Shown here piece after piece: positions 8,482 to 17,866 of a stretch of DNA of 64,000 bases. The DNA is from G965202915 sp965202915 (GTDB lineage Bacteria; Pseudomonadota; Gammaproteobacteria; Eutrophobiales; Eutrophobiaceae): contig OZ241847.1 in the NCBI GenBank assembly GCA_965202915.1, positions 2,418,001-2,482,000 on the forward strand. The letters run 5' to 3'. The notes under the pieces are model-generated. The model was not told the origin of the DNA. It did not search any database and saw only the letters and a list, made by a program, of their open reading frames with translations. Each line of letters begins with the position of its first letter. Positions within the stretch are counted from its first letter, which is position 1. The position numbers were made by a program, and so were the translations under genes.

Positions 8482-9954
8482 TCACGGCCGTTTTCTATCT
8501 GACAGCGCCTGGATCCTCGCCAAAATAGAAGCCGTGTCGAATCGCAAATCCCCGCCATCGTCGGCCAGTTTGATCGCAACGGTATAATAATTAAGCGCGG
8601 GCTCAGATTGACTCATATGATCAAGACTGACCGCCAGATTCAACGCATAGTTGGGGTTATTGGGTTCCAGACGATGGGCCTGATGGAAGGCCTGCCGTGC
8701 CTCGGGCCAACGCAGTTGTGACGCGTATATATTACCCAGCGCAAAATGCAGATAAGGTAATTCCGGGTCGTGGGATAATAATGATTTAATCGTACTTTCA
8801 CTTTGTTGAGCGTTGTTTTGACCAAATAAATTGATCAGCGCGGCCACTGCAATCGCATCCGTCGGGTCCAGCCTCAATAATTCCGAATAGTAATTACCGG
8901 CGCCGTCGGTATCCCCTTCCCGCATGGCTATCGCGGCCAGGCCCAGCAAGGCGTCACGATTATTGGGCGCGGCATCGACAATCAGATGATACAGTTTTTT
9001 TGCCCGGGGGTAATTGCCCCGTTGGTAGGCGTCATACGCATCCTGCAATTGCAGACCGAGCGGCGCCGTGGTTTTATCTTTGGTAAAGGTGATCGGTTGC
9101 CAATCAACGGCACGGGTTTCATCAGGCAATATTTCCGGCGCGTCCTGTTGTACGGGCGGAGTTTGCGGTTTTTCCATGCCTGGTTGTTCATTGTCGGACA
9201 GTCCCTCAGGATCGATGGAATCATGATCATCCCGCGAGTCGGCGAGGGTCGCCCGGTGTGTTTCGACGTCCGCAGCCTGAATCTCTGCCGACGATAATTT
9301 TGCAGCCTTCGAAGCCGCGGTCGGCACGACCTCGTCGATATTCGTCACGGGTATTGTTTCGCCCGCGGGCGCCACCGCTATCTCGACGTCTTTTGCCACC
9401 GTGGGAGACGGGATCGTCCTGACGACCGGCGTCACCGCAAGATAATACAACACGCTTAAACATGATAATGCCAGTATCATTAACGCCCCCAGCATCACCC
9501 ATTTGAACAGCTCAGCACCGGAATGATATCCGCCAAACGCAGCCGCGGTTGCGTCCGCAGTCGATGGGTATGGAGCTACGCCGGGATCCTGCGGGAACTC
9601 CGCCTCCGGCACGTCGGTCAATGTTGTATCCTTGTCCGGCGCAGTTTTATCGACCGGGGCCGTGTGCTTGACGGCGGCGGGCTGATCCCGCTCAGTCAGG
9701 CCCCCGCTCGAATGCGGCTCCGACTTCTCCCAGGATAGCAATTGCCATGACAGTGCCGGCGATTTATTAACGGACGGTTTATCCTCCCTATCCGCCGGGT
9801 TTTGATTGGGCAAACCGGCTTCCAAAGAATCCTCGGCAACAAACTGTGAACTGCGCGTATCCGAACCGGTTTTGTCCATTTCCGGTTCGGCATCGCTTAC
9901 AGACAATTTCTTTTCCCGTTCCGCCTTTTTTAAGGCATCCAGCAGCAGGCTCAT
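8482..9954 (-). CDS. mshN: MshN-like TPR protein of the pilus locus
   Basis: The 490-residue protein begins MSLLLDALKKAEREKK, the hallmark N-terminus of MshN and of related GspB-type proteins. A long acidic, proline-containing cytoplasmic segment follows, then one membrane helix near residues 152-172 (MLGALMILALSCLSVLYYLA). Residues 300-480 form tetratricopeptide repeats (for example GNYPRAKKLYHLIVDAAPNN, then further 34-residue units). The TPR part would be periplasmic and may help secretin assembly. It starts 5 bases after the mshL stop. In Vibrio an ExeA-like ATPase gene (mshM) lies between mshL and mshN; it is absent here. Confidence 0.82.
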   Translation of the reverse strand: MSLLLDALKKAEREKKLSVSDAEPEMDKTGSDTRSSQFVAEDSLEAGLPNQNPADREDKPSVNKSPALSWQLLSWEKSEPHSSGGLTERDQPAAVKHTAPVDKTAPDKDTTLTDVPEAEFPQDPGVAPYPSTADATAAAFGGYHSGAELFKWVMLGALMILALSCLSVLYYLAVTPVVRTIPSPTVAKDVEIAVAPAGETIPVTNIDEVVPTAASKAAKLSSAEIQAADVETHRATLADSRDDHDSIDPEGLSDNEQPGMEKPQTPPVQQDAPEILPDETRAVDWQPITFTKDKTTAPLGLQLQDAYDAYQRGNYPRAKKLYHLIVDAAPNNRDALLGLAAIAMREGDTDGAGNYYSELLRLDPTDAIAVAALINLFGQNNAQQSESTIKSLLSHDPELPYLHFALGNIYASQLRWPEARQAFHQAHRLEPNNPNYALNLAVSLDHMSQSEPALNYYTVAIKLADDGGDLRFDTASILARIQALSDRKRP

Positions 9955-9959
9955 GATGA

Positions 9960-11618
9960 TTAGTTCGGCGGTATGCCGGTTTTTTGAAACCGTGCCGGGG
10001 TCAAAAACGGTTTATACTGCCTGAGATCGTCTTCAATACTGGGCGTATTGATGATAAGCGGCCGTAAAAAGATAACCAGTTCGGTTTTGGAATAATCTTT
10101 ATTCGTCGCCGAGAAAAAATTACCCAAAAATGGAATATCGACAAGCCCCGGCAAACCTCTTTTTACGTCTCTTTCCTCATTCTGCATCAGGCCGCCCAGC
10201 ACCCCAATCTGACCATTGATCAGTCGCAGCACCGATTCCATTTCCCTGACTTGAATCTGTGGCACTCGATTCACCAGCAAGCGGGTGTCTCTTGTGTCAT
10301 TGTCCCTGACGGTGGCCGGATTGGGGTCATCCACAAACGATAAAACGCTTGAAATACTCGGTCGGACGTTTAACAGGATTTCATCATTCGCGCTGATCTG
10401 CGGGGTCACCGCCATCACGATCCCAACCGGAACGGTCCTGGCGGTGGTATCGATTGCAGAGACCGGCCCGCCGCCCTGGGTCCCCGGAGCCACCTCCGCG
10501 TCTATTTCAAAATAGACAATATTATCCACCACCTTCAGCAACGCGGTCTGATTATTTAAGACCATGATCTGCGGGCTCGAAAGCACATTGGTATCGCCGA
10601 ATTGATCCAGCAAATTAACCGTTGCGGTAATTGAATCTCCGGTCACCTCAGGCGGGTTGCCCTCGGCGTCGGGTTGGGGACCGTAGGTCAGCGCAAACGC
10701 CCGGGCGACATTATTGCTTAGGCTGGGCAGCCCCCCCAACGAGGATATGGTCACACCAAAGTCATTCTCGATGATGCTCCAGTCTATGCCCGTTTGATAT
10801 TGATCGCTCAATGTTACCTCGGCTATCGTCACCTGGATCAGCACCTGCCGCTTTGCGTTCGCCAACAGGCGGTCGATAAATTTCTGAATGCCGGCGTGCT
10901 GCCGTGCAGTGGCCCGCACGCTCAGGAGCCCCGATTCAGGATGAGGGATAACCGATGCAGACACAGGAATCGCGGATATACCCCCGGTCTCAAGTTTTTC
11001 CCCCAGGATTGCCGAGATATTTGCAACCAGCATGGGCCAGAAATGATGCGCCGAAATGCTGCTTACGTCGGTTGTGGAGTTATTGCCGCCGCCCCCGGAC
11101 TGGCTCTGTTCCGGCGCCCCACTGCTGGTGGATGCAATTTGCGTTGCCACCGCATTGGAACCCGTGGTAGTTCGGGATATGTTGACGTAGTCTATGGTAT
11201 AGGTATGAATATAGGGACGGTCAGGGGTAATGATCAGATTATTGCCTTCAAGGGTGTATCGCAGATCAACCTGCCTTGATAATCGAGACAATATCTGTGG
11301 CAGGGTCTGATCGATGGCATTGAGTATCACGTTGCCGCTGATATCGGCGGCAATATCAACATTAATCCTGGCGTCCCTGGCCAGGGCAAATAATAACTCC
11401 TTGACCGGTACCTCATTCACCACGACCGTGTAGGTTTCCAGTTCCTGCGGCGGCGACGGTTGCGGCAATATTGGCAAGGCCGATACCGGCGGCGGGATCT
11501 TGCGGGCGGGCGGTTCGTCGGTCTGAATATGGGCGGCGGAAGGTTCCAGCGGTTTTGGTTCAATGCTGGAACACGCGGCCAGAAACAAAAACAATATAAC
11601 AAAAAACACTTGCTGCAT
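9960..11618 (-). CDS. mshL: MSHA-type secretin MshL (outer membrane lipoprotein)
   Basis: The 552-residue protein has a lipoprotein signal peptide with lipobox LAAC at 13-16. A secretin N-terminal domain follows (VVVNEVPVKELLFALARDARINV, residues about 65-130), then a Ser/Gly-rich insert (about 168-190). The C-terminal secretin domain carries NVLSSPQIMVLNNQTALLKV and the terminal signature near 475-530 (VLGGLMQNEERDVKRGLPG, then LVIFLRP). It forms the outer membrane pore for the pilus. As first gene of a nine-gene minus-strand operon it follows a candidate promoter in the 285-base gap shared with glmU. Confidence 0.92.
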   Translation of the reverse strand: MQQVFFVILFLFLAACSSIEPKPLEPSAAHIQTDEPPARKIPPPVSALPILPQPSPPQELETYTVVVNEVPVKELLFALARDARINVDIAADISGNVILNAIDQTLPQILSRLSRQVDLRYTLEGNNLIITPDRPYIHTYTIDYVNISRTTTGSNAVATQIASTSSGAPEQSQSGGGGNNSTTDVSSISAHHFWPMLVANISAILGEKLETGGISAIPVSASVIPHPESGLLSVRATARQHAGIQKFIDRLLANAKRQVLIQVTIAEVTLSDQYQTGIDWSIIENDFGVTISSLGGLPSLSNNVARAFALTYGPQPDAEGNPPEVTGDSITATVNLLDQFGDTNVLSSPQIMVLNNQTALLKVVDNIVYFEIDAEVAPGTQGGGPVSAIDTTARTVPVGIVMAVTPQISANDEILLNVRPSISSVLSFVDDPNPATVRDNDTRDTRLLVNRVPQIQVREMESVLRLINGQIGVLGGLMQNEERDVKRGLPGLVDIPFLGNFFSATNKDYSKTELVIFLRPLIINTPSIEDDLRQYKPFLTPARFQKTGIPPN

Positions 11619-11649
11619 GACTAGTAAAAATCCCTTTCGTTAAAGTCAG

Positions 11650-11690
11650 TCCTTAGATTATATAATAAACTGCCCGTGCCACGATGCATA
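11650..11690 (-). promoter_or_regulatory. Candidate promoter of the msh operon
   Basis: On the minus strand a perfect TATAAT is read from 11662 to 11657, about 40 bases upstream of the mshL start. The region 17 bases further up has only a poor match to TTGACA, so activator help or another sigma factor is possible. AAAGGGA before the ATG is a plausible though rather distant ribosome binding site. Confidence 0.4.
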
Positions 11691-11903
11691 ATTTTGGTTC
11701 CCTCCGTTAAACAATGACCGGCAACAAATCGGCCTGTCATTGGTTCCAAACCATTTCCCCGTCCATACCGGACGGTCGGATGATCCGCCGCGTTCAATGG
11801 GAATATCCCGGAATGTAACGCCTTGATTCCCCCGATCCCCTTGATTTTAGCATCTATCTCTTGGTAACTTTACTTATCTCCAAATTAAATTTCAAATACA
11901 GCA

Positions 11904-13268
11904 ATGAATTTCCGCATTATTATTCTTGCCGCCGGTCAGGGGCAACGAATGCATTCCAGGTTGCCCAAGGTATTGCACACACTGGCCGGGCGCACCCTGC
12001 TTGAGCATGTTTATCATACCGCCTCATTGTTACCGCATAAAGATATCCATATCGTCTATGGATACGGTGGAGAGCAGGTAAAAGCAAGCCTGCCTGAGCG
12101 GCCGGTGACCTGGGTGGAACAGGCCGAACAATTGGGCACCGGTCATGCGGTATTACAGGCCATTGCCGGGCTGCCCGATGCCGATGATGCGCTGATCTTA
12201 TGCGGAGATACCCCGTTAATTACCCCGGCAACCCTGCAAGGGTTAATCGACGCCGATGAACCTGCGGCACTGAGCGTATTAACCGCTTATATGGATGAGC
12301 CTGGCGCTTACGGTCGCATCATCAGAGATGAAGCCGGGCAAATTGCATCCATAGTCGAGGCCAAAGAGGCCACCGAAGAAGAGCGGGATATCCATGAGAT
12401 AAACACCGGCACGCTATTGGCCAATATCGGCGCATTGCGAAGATGGTTGAGTGCCATTGCCAACGACAATGCCCAGGGTGAATATTATCTCACCGACATC
12501 GTCGCCCTGGCCGTCAATGAAAAAGCCAGGGTCAATGCCGTGGTCGCGGATGCCGTGATGGAAATTCAGGGGATCAATAATTGCGCCCAGCTCGCCCGGG
12601 CGGAACGTTATTATCAATTGGCCCAGGCGCGTCGTTTAATGGATAGCGGCGTTACCATGATGGACCCGGCCAGATTTGATCTGCGCGGCCAACTCGAAAC
12701 CGGGCAAGACAACGTGATTGATATCAATATCGTAATGGAGGGCCGTCTAAGATTAGGCAATAACGTCCGCATAGGTCCGAACTGCCATATTAAAGACTCG
12801 GTGATAGGCGACGACGTTGAGATACTGGCAAACTGCGTTATCGAGAAGGCAATAGTCGGCAATCATTGTCGAATAGGCCCCTTTGCGCGCATACGCCCGG
12901 ACTCAACCCTGGATAATAACGCCCATATTGGCAGTTTTGTTGAGATAAAGAACAGTACCGTTGGCAAAGGCACCAAGATCAACCATTTAAGCTACATAGG
13001 CGACAGCGAACTGGGAGAACATACCAACATCGGTGCCGGTGTGGTGACCTGTAATTATGACGGTGCCAATAAACATAAAACCATTATTGGCAATCAGGTA
13101 TTTGTCGGTTCGGACGTGCAGTTTATTGCGCCGGTTAAAATCGAAGATGGGGCGACCATCGCCGCCGGCGCAACCATTACCAAGGACGTCGATACCAATA
13201 CCCTGGCAATCAGCCGCACCGAGCAGAAAGTGATCAGCGGCTGGCAAAGACCGCGGAAAAATGAATAG
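11904..13268 (+). CDS. glmU: Bifunctional GlmU: glucosamine-1-P acetyltransferase / GlcNAc-1-P uridylyltransferase
   Basis: The 454-residue enzyme makes UDP-GlcNAc for peptidoglycan and lipopolysaccharide in the cytoplasm. The N-terminal nucleotidyltransferase domain starts with the loop LAAGQGQRMHSRLPKVLH and includes QLGTGHAV and LCGDTPL (Asp about 102, metal binding). From about residue 250 the protein is a left-handed beta helix of hexapeptide repeats, with the acetyltransferase motifs PFARIRPDS, GSFVEIKNS and NYDGANKH (catalytic His near 360). Length is normal. It is transcribed away from the msh operon and appears monocistronic. Confidence 0.97.
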   Translation: MNFRIIILAAGQGQRMHSRLPKVLHTLAGRTLLEHVYHTASLLPHKDIHIVYGYGGEQVKASLPERPVTWVEQAEQLGTGHAVLQAIAGLPDADDALILCGDTPLITPATLQGLIDADEPAALSVLTAYMDEPGAYGRIIRDEAGQIASIVEAKEATEEERDIHEINTGTLLANIGALRRWLSAIANDNAQGEYYLTDIVALAVNEKARVNAVVADAVMEIQGINNCAQLARAERYYQLAQARRLMDSGVTMMDPARFDLRGQLETGQDNVIDINIVMEGRLRLGNNVRIGPNCHIKDSVIGDDVEILANCVIEKAIVGNHCRIGPFARIRPDSTLDNNAHIGSFVEIKNSTVGKGTKINHLSYIGDSELGEHTNIGAGVVTCNYDGANKHKTIIGNQVFVGSDVQFIAPVKIEDGATIAAGATITKDVDTNTLAISRTEQKVISGWQRPRKNE

Positions 13269-13371
13269 CGCCGCCGTTGTGGTAATCCCTTTTGATCAGG
13301 ACCGCCTTTGTGCGACAAGACGACGAACCATACCAGCAAGATGATCCAGGCCTTAATCGAGGTTGAATAAT

Positions 13372-14088
13372 ATGACTTTAATTTCACATAAATACAAATT
13401 TATATACATGAAAAATGCAAAGGTAGCAGGCTCATCGGTGGAATACTTTTTTGAAAAGTATTGTGTTAAGGATACAGAGGCTTATGAGGCTAAAGAGTTT
13501 TGTCTTAAACCAATCGTATCCAAATACGGGATCATTTGTCATAGAAGGCCAATGATTGGTCATAGAAGGCCAAAAAAAGTAGAAATGAATATAAGAAAGC
13601 TATTCTCGTTATGTTTTGGAAGAGATGATATATATTACGCTCATATGTCATTGAGAGAGATAAAGCACTACCATCCTGATTACTACAATACATACTTTTA
13701 GTTTTGTGTCATTAGAAATCCCTTTGATCAAGCAGTTTCACGCTATTTTTTTGCTATAAAGAATGGTGCTATAGAAAACATGTCTTTTCAACAATTCATT
13801 AGTACTATAGTAGCAAAACAATCGGACAGTAATAATTGGAAACGCATGGCAATTGATAATCAGCTGACTTTCGATTACTACATTAGATTTGAGAATTTAG
13901 AAAATGATATAGTAACCGTCTGCAAGAAATTGAATCTTCCCGATGCCAATTTAAAAGATTTACCAAGGTTGAAAGCTCATACGAGACCCGGCAGTTTGCA
14001 CTATAAAGAATTGTATGATGAGCAAAGCAAGGATGTAGTAGAAAGAGTATATAGAAAAGAATTAAGGGCGTTTGGATATAAGTTTTAG
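13372..14088 (+). pseudogene. Sulfotransferase-family gene interrupted by an in-frame amber codon
   Basis: Read through, the frame gives about 238 codons. It starts MTLISHKYKFIYMKNAKVAGSS-like with the 5'-PSB loop K-x-AGSS (PAPS phosphosulfate binding). A TAG stands at 13699-13701. The next codons, in the same frame, give FCVIRNPFDQAVSRYFF, the 3'-phosphate binding motif, and the protein then continues to a TAG at 14086-14088. The stop falls between two conserved segments, so the gene is split by a single nonsense codon and not by a frameshift. Base composition is clearly more AT-rich than all neighbours, which suggests recent transfer. A 21-base in-frame duplication (15 identical bases at 13538 and 13559) gives two HRRP copies. 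The ATG at 13372 is preferred over an upstream TTG. Confidence 0.8.
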
Positions 14089-14331
14089 TTGAAGTGAGCC
14101 TAATATTTATCATGGCTATTAACCTCAACGTTCAAACCGTATTAATTTTAGCGCAAAGGCATGAACCAAGGTAGAAGCGATCCTAATATCCCCATAATCT
14201 TTACCAGTATCAGGCTTCATGCAGGTGGGGTCTGCTGTATACGAATTTAGCTAGGATAGTGATCAGTATAAATAATCACATATGCGGGTAACCTGGTCAA
14301 TAGAGAACTCTCCCGGCGGCAAGGTCGGTTA
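14089..14331. other. Noncoding, AT-rich spacer
   Basis: This stretch continues the AT-rich composition of the broken sulfotransferase gene until about 14310, where the GC content of the tsaC region returns. I see no open frame, tRNA or clear repeat. It is probably the right part of the transferred segment. Confidence 0.4.
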
Positions 14332-14898
14332 TTACCCCGGCTTGCCTGCACGCAGTATTTGCCCGGTCATGGCATGACGTATCTCAGTCGGCAAGGCCCG
14401 GCCCGGCAATCTTGCGGGATAAATATAGTCCACCCGCGTAGCAAAATAGTTCCTCACCTGCAGCGCACTGCGCGCCGGCGGCGCATTGGCCGGGTTGGCA
14501 CTGGTTGAGATCAATGGCCCCAACACGTCACACAGACAGCGGACAACGCTATGGGCGCTGACACGAACCGCGATAGTCCCTTGGGCCCCGATTAACCAGC
14601 CGGGTAAGTTTCCACTGGCCGGCACAATCCAGGTGATCGCTCCGGGCCAGGTGCTAAAGATTCGCTCCGGGTTGGCCAGGCCGCTTGTGTCGATCAAAGG
14701 CCGTATCTGTTCGATGGTCGAGGCAACGAGGATCAATCCTTGCTTTCGGGGTGACCGGCGCTTCAAATGCAGTATGCGTTCAACCGCCGCCCGGTTGGTC
14801 GGCAGACATCCCAGGCCGTAAACGGCCTCGGTCGGATACGCAATGACCCCGCCGGCCCGCACAGTTTTAATGGCCTTTAATCCATGCCAGTTACCCAC
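14332..14898 (-). CDS. tsaC: Threonylcarbamoyl-AMP synthase TsaC (YrdC/Sua5 family)
   Basis: The 188-residue protein makes threonylcarbamoyl-AMP from threonine, bicarbonate and ATP, the first step of t6A37 modification of ANN-decoding tRNAs. The YrdC signature is present: GGVIAYPTEAVYGLGC near residues 16-31, KRRSPRKQGLILV near 46-58, and the segment TISTSANPAN-like LISTSANPANAPP near 128-140. The short form without a Sua5 C-terminal domain is the TsaC type usual in Gammaproteobacteria. It starts 3 bases after topA stops, so the two form an operon, as often seen in this group. Confidence 0.93.
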   Translation of the reverse strand: MGNWHGLKAIKTVRAGGVIAYPTEAVYGLGCLPTNRAAVERILHLKRRSPRKQGLILVASTIEQIRPLIDTSGLANPERIFSTWPGAITWIVPASGNLPGWLIGAQGTIAVRVSAHSVVRCLCDVLGPLISTSANPANAPPARSALQVRNYFATRVDYIYPARLPGRALPTEIRHAMTGQILRAGKPG

Positions 14899-14901
14899 GG
14901 C

Positions 14902-17268
14902 TTACTGAGCGGCCTTAACTTTGCGCTGTTTTTTTGCGGATTTGTTGCCGGATTTGTTGCCGGCTGATTTGCGTTTGCCCCCCCTTTTGCCGGGTTTGGC
15001 CGCGGCTAATAATTCCACGCACTCTTCCAGGCTCAGCGCCGCCGGTTCTTTGTCTTTTGGGATCTTGGCATTTTTCTTGCCGTCGGTGATATACGGGCCA
15101 TAGCGCCCGTTTAAAACCGATATGCCCGGCTCCTCAAATACCTTGATCTGTTTTTCGGCGTCGGCCTTTTGCTTTTCCGCGATCAGAACCAGGGCGCGTT
15201 CGAGGGTGATCGTATGGGGGTCGTCTTCGCGCTTCAGGGAGACAAATTTGCCGTCATAGCGTATGTACGGGCCAAACCGGCCTATGCTCGCCACGACTTC
15301 TTCGCCGGCGGCGGTTTGGCCCAGGTTTTTTGGCAGTTCGAATAGTTGCAGGGCCTGCTCAAGGGTGATTGTGTCCAGGGTTTGTCCGTCTCTCAAGCCG
15401 GCAAACCGGGGTTTGTCGTCGTCATCTTTGGTGCCTAACTGCGCATAGGGGCCGTAGCGCCCCATCCGAGCGGATACTTCCAGGCCGGTTTTATGGTCTC
15501 GCCCCAGTACCCTCGCCTTGGCGACGTCGCTGCGACTGAGGTTTTCATCTTTGTCCTTGATTTTTTCGGAAAACGGGCGCCAGAATTTGGTCATCAATGG
15601 CACTCGTTCTTTTTCCCCTCTGGAGACTGCGTCGAGTTCATCTTCCAGGCGCGCGGTGAAATGGTAATCGACGTAGTCGGTGAAATGCTCGGTCAGAAAT
15701 CTGCTGACGATTTTGGCAATGTCCGTCGGGATGAATCTTTTTTTGTCCAGATCAACGTAGCCCCTGCTGCGCAGGGTGTGGATGATGCTGGCGTAAGTCG
15801 ACGGCCGCCCTATGCCGTATTCTTCCAGTGTTTTGATCAGGCTGGCCTCGGTATAGCGCGGCGGCGGCTCGGTAAAATGCTGCAGCGGTTCTATTGCGGT
15901 TAATTTGACGGTCTCTCCCTGTGCCAGCGGCGGTAAAACGCGCTCTTCATTTTTATCCGCCGGTTCATCCCGGCCTTCAAGGTAAACTTCCATGAAGCCG
16001 GTTTCGGCTATGGTGGAGCCGGTCGCACGGAACAGGTTGCCGGGGCCGCATTCCATATCGATGGAGACCCTATCGATAAGCGCCGGGTTCATCTGGCAGG
16101 CGACCGCGCGCTTCCATATCAATTCATACAATCGGAATTGTTCATCCGATAATTGCTTTTTAAGCTTCGCCGGCGTGCGCCGGGCCGAGGTCGGGCGCAC
16201 CGCCTCATGTGCTTCCTGGGCATTCTTGGCCTTGGTTTTGTATTGCTTTTCCCGCGCCGGCAGTTTGTCTTTGCCGTAGTGCTCGGCTATATATTGCCTG
16301 AGCTCCGTCAGCGCTTCACCCGCCAAATGCACGGAATCGGTTCTCATATACGTGATCAGGCCGACGGTGCTGGTGCCCACGTCTATGCCTTCATAAAGCT
16401 GTTGTGCGACGCGCATGGTTCTCTGGGCGGTGAAGCCGAGTTTGCGAACGGCTTCCTGTTGCAGGGTGGAGGTAATAAACGGTGGCGCCGGCTGCCGCCG
16501 CTGCTGCTTCCTGGTGACTTCCTTAACGGTCAGCACCCCGTCGGCCAATTCGGTCAGGTCAGCCTGTACCGATAGAGCCTGTTTTTCCGTTTCTATTGAG
16601 AATTGGCTCAGCTTTTCAGCTTGATAATGTATCAGTTTGCCTTGGAACGTTGTTTCTTTATGCCTCAGCTTCGCATGGATACTCCAGTATTCCCGCGATT
16701 TGAATTTCTCAATCTCTTGTTCGCGTTCGACGATTAATCTCAACGCCGGCGATTGCACCCGGCCCGCCGATAAGCCCCGCTGCACCTTTTTCCACAATAG
16801 CGGCGATAGATTAAACCCCACCAGATGATCCAGCGCCCGGCGCGCCTGTTGCGCGTCAATCAGATTGTGCGACAGACTGCGCGGATTTGCTATCGCCTCA
16901 TTCACCGCTGATTTGGTCACTTCATAAAATACGATACGGTGCACGTTTTTGTTCTCGATGCCGCCCCGCTCTTTCAGTAATTCGTATAAATGCCACGATA
17001 TCGCCTCCCCTTCCCGATCCGGATCGGTCGCCAGATACAGGGTATCGGCCTTGGCCAGGGCCGTGGCGATGGTATTCACCGATTTTGCATTCTTTTCAAC
17101 CAGTTCATAATTCATTGAAAAGTTATTATCGGTGTCGACCGCGCCGGGTTTGGAGAGCAGGTCGCGCACGTGACCATACGAGGCCAGCACCTTAAACCCC
17201 TTGCCCAGATATTTTTCCAGGGTCCTGGCCTTGGCCGGGGATTCAACGATGACTAAAGCATTAGTCAT
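14902..17268 (-). CDS. topA: DNA topoisomerase I
   Basis: The 788-residue type IA topoisomerase relaxes negative supercoils. The TOPRIM domain shows ALVIVESPAKARTLEKYLG at the start and ATDPDREGEAI near residue 80-90 (acidic metal ligands). The active-site Tyr is in GLITYMRTDS at about residue 307. SAGRVQSPALRLIVERE is present near 167-183. The C-terminus lacks the four-cysteine zinc fingers of the E. coli enzyme. It has three TOPRIM_C-type repeats (RMGRYGPYAQLG, SIGRFGPYIRYDG, LNGRYGPYITDG) and a Lys-rich tail. I chose the ATG at 17268; a GTG 9 bases upstream is possible. It leads the topA-tsaC operon. Confidence 0.96.
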   Translation of the reverse strand: MTNALVIVESPAKARTLEKYLGKGFKVLASYGHVRDLLSKPGAVDTDNNFSMNYELVEKNAKSVNTIATALAKADTLYLATDPDREGEAISWHLYELLKERGGIENKNVHRIVFYEVTKSAVNEAIANPRSLSHNLIDAQQARRALDHLVGFNLSPLLWKKVQRGLSAGRVQSPALRLIVEREQEIEKFKSREYWSIHAKLRHKETTFQGKLIHYQAEKLSQFSIETEKQALSVQADLTELADGVLTVKEVTRKQQRRQPAPPFITSTLQQEAVRKLGFTAQRTMRVAQQLYEGIDVGTSTVGLITYMRTDSVHLAGEALTELRQYIAEHYGKDKLPAREKQYKTKAKNAQEAHEAVRPTSARRTPAKLKKQLSDEQFRLYELIWKRAVACQMNPALIDRVSIDMECGPGNLFRATGSTIAETGFMEVYLEGRDEPADKNEERVLPPLAQGETVKLTAIEPLQHFTEPPPRYTEASLIKTLEEYGIGRPSTYASIIHTLRSRGYVDLDKKRFIPTDIAKIVSRFLTEHFTDYVDYHFTARLEDELDAVSRGEKERVPLMTKFWRPFSEKIKDKDENLSRSDVAKARVLGRDHKTGLEVSARMGRYGPYAQLGTKDDDDKPRFAGLRDGQTLDTITLEQALQLFELPKNLGQTAAGEEVVASIGRFGPYIRYDGKFVSLKREDDPHTITLERALVLIAEKQKADAEKQIKVFEEPGISVLNGRYGPYITDGKKNAKIPKDKEPAALSLEECVELLAAAKPGKRGGKRKSAGNKSGNKSAKKQRKVKAAQ

Positions 17269-17277
17269 GCTTGTCAC

Positions 17278-17866
17278 AACGGTAAGGTTTGAGGGTCACG
17301 CGCTACTCCACGCATCCATAAGGGCGGCTTTGCGGGCACAGGCTCTTCCCAGGCGATAGCATAGACGCTGGTTGTGCCCATGCCCGCCATAATGGTCAGT
17401 GAGTATCAGATTCATCGAAATTCCCTGCGGTATCCGCCGGTTTGTTTATTGTCACACCCGATAATATATAGAATATCTGCCCGATTTGGCAAAATTACGC
17501 AAGTAAATATGTATGCCTCCACTATTGCACAGGTTGTTGTGATCAATAATAAGCCGTAAGGGTGTTTTGAGTCCAAGTCCTTTGTCGGGAAGAAAGACCC
17601 TGTATTTCAGCAACCAAGCCCGATGCCGGGATACGTCGGCCAATTTTTAGATGAATAGAGGCGGTATAAGGGTCGTTATTGCCGTCGGCACCTTGCAGAC
17701 CGGCAGTTGCGGGCGCTTGCGTTACGCCGATGCCTGATTCTGTACCCCTGGGTGCCTGTGCCCTTGGGTGCCTGTGCCCTTCAGGGTATTTATGCCCTTT
17801 AGGGTATGCAGACGGTCCTGGTTGCAGGTGCATACCCTGCGGACAATGATGGATGACCGCGACTTG
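17278..17866. other. Noncoding region of about 590 bases between topA and the giant gene
   Basis: No convincing gene is present. Short frames exist on both strands but have no recognisable protein features. The only clear structure is the mini-repeat array at 17744-17811. The topA promoter should lie near 17290-17400, but I do not see a convincing -35/-10 pair. Confidence 0.5.
17744..17811. repeat. Array of 16-18 base CCC...GGG mini-repeats
   Basis: Four units begin with CCC at 17745, 17761, 17777 and 17795. Each has the form CCC-N(2-4)-GGG-T followed by 6-8 bases, for example CCCTTCAGGGTATTTATG and CCCTTTAGGGTATGCAG. Each unit contains a small inverted repeat. The 13-mer GGTATTTATGCCC at 17785 recurs, reverse complemented, at 38642-38654, and CCCTTCAGGG recurs at 37697. 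The array lies downstream of the giant gene's stop codon. Confidence 0.75.

Noticed and set aside
13699..13701. TAG read as pyrrolysine or another recoding event
   Set aside because: The family is not known to use pyrrolysine, and no supporting genes are present in the window. A nonsense mutation or sequence error is simpler.
17744..17811. CRISPR-like array
   Set aside because: The units are only 16-18 bases with no unique spacers of 25-40 bases, and no cas genes are near.
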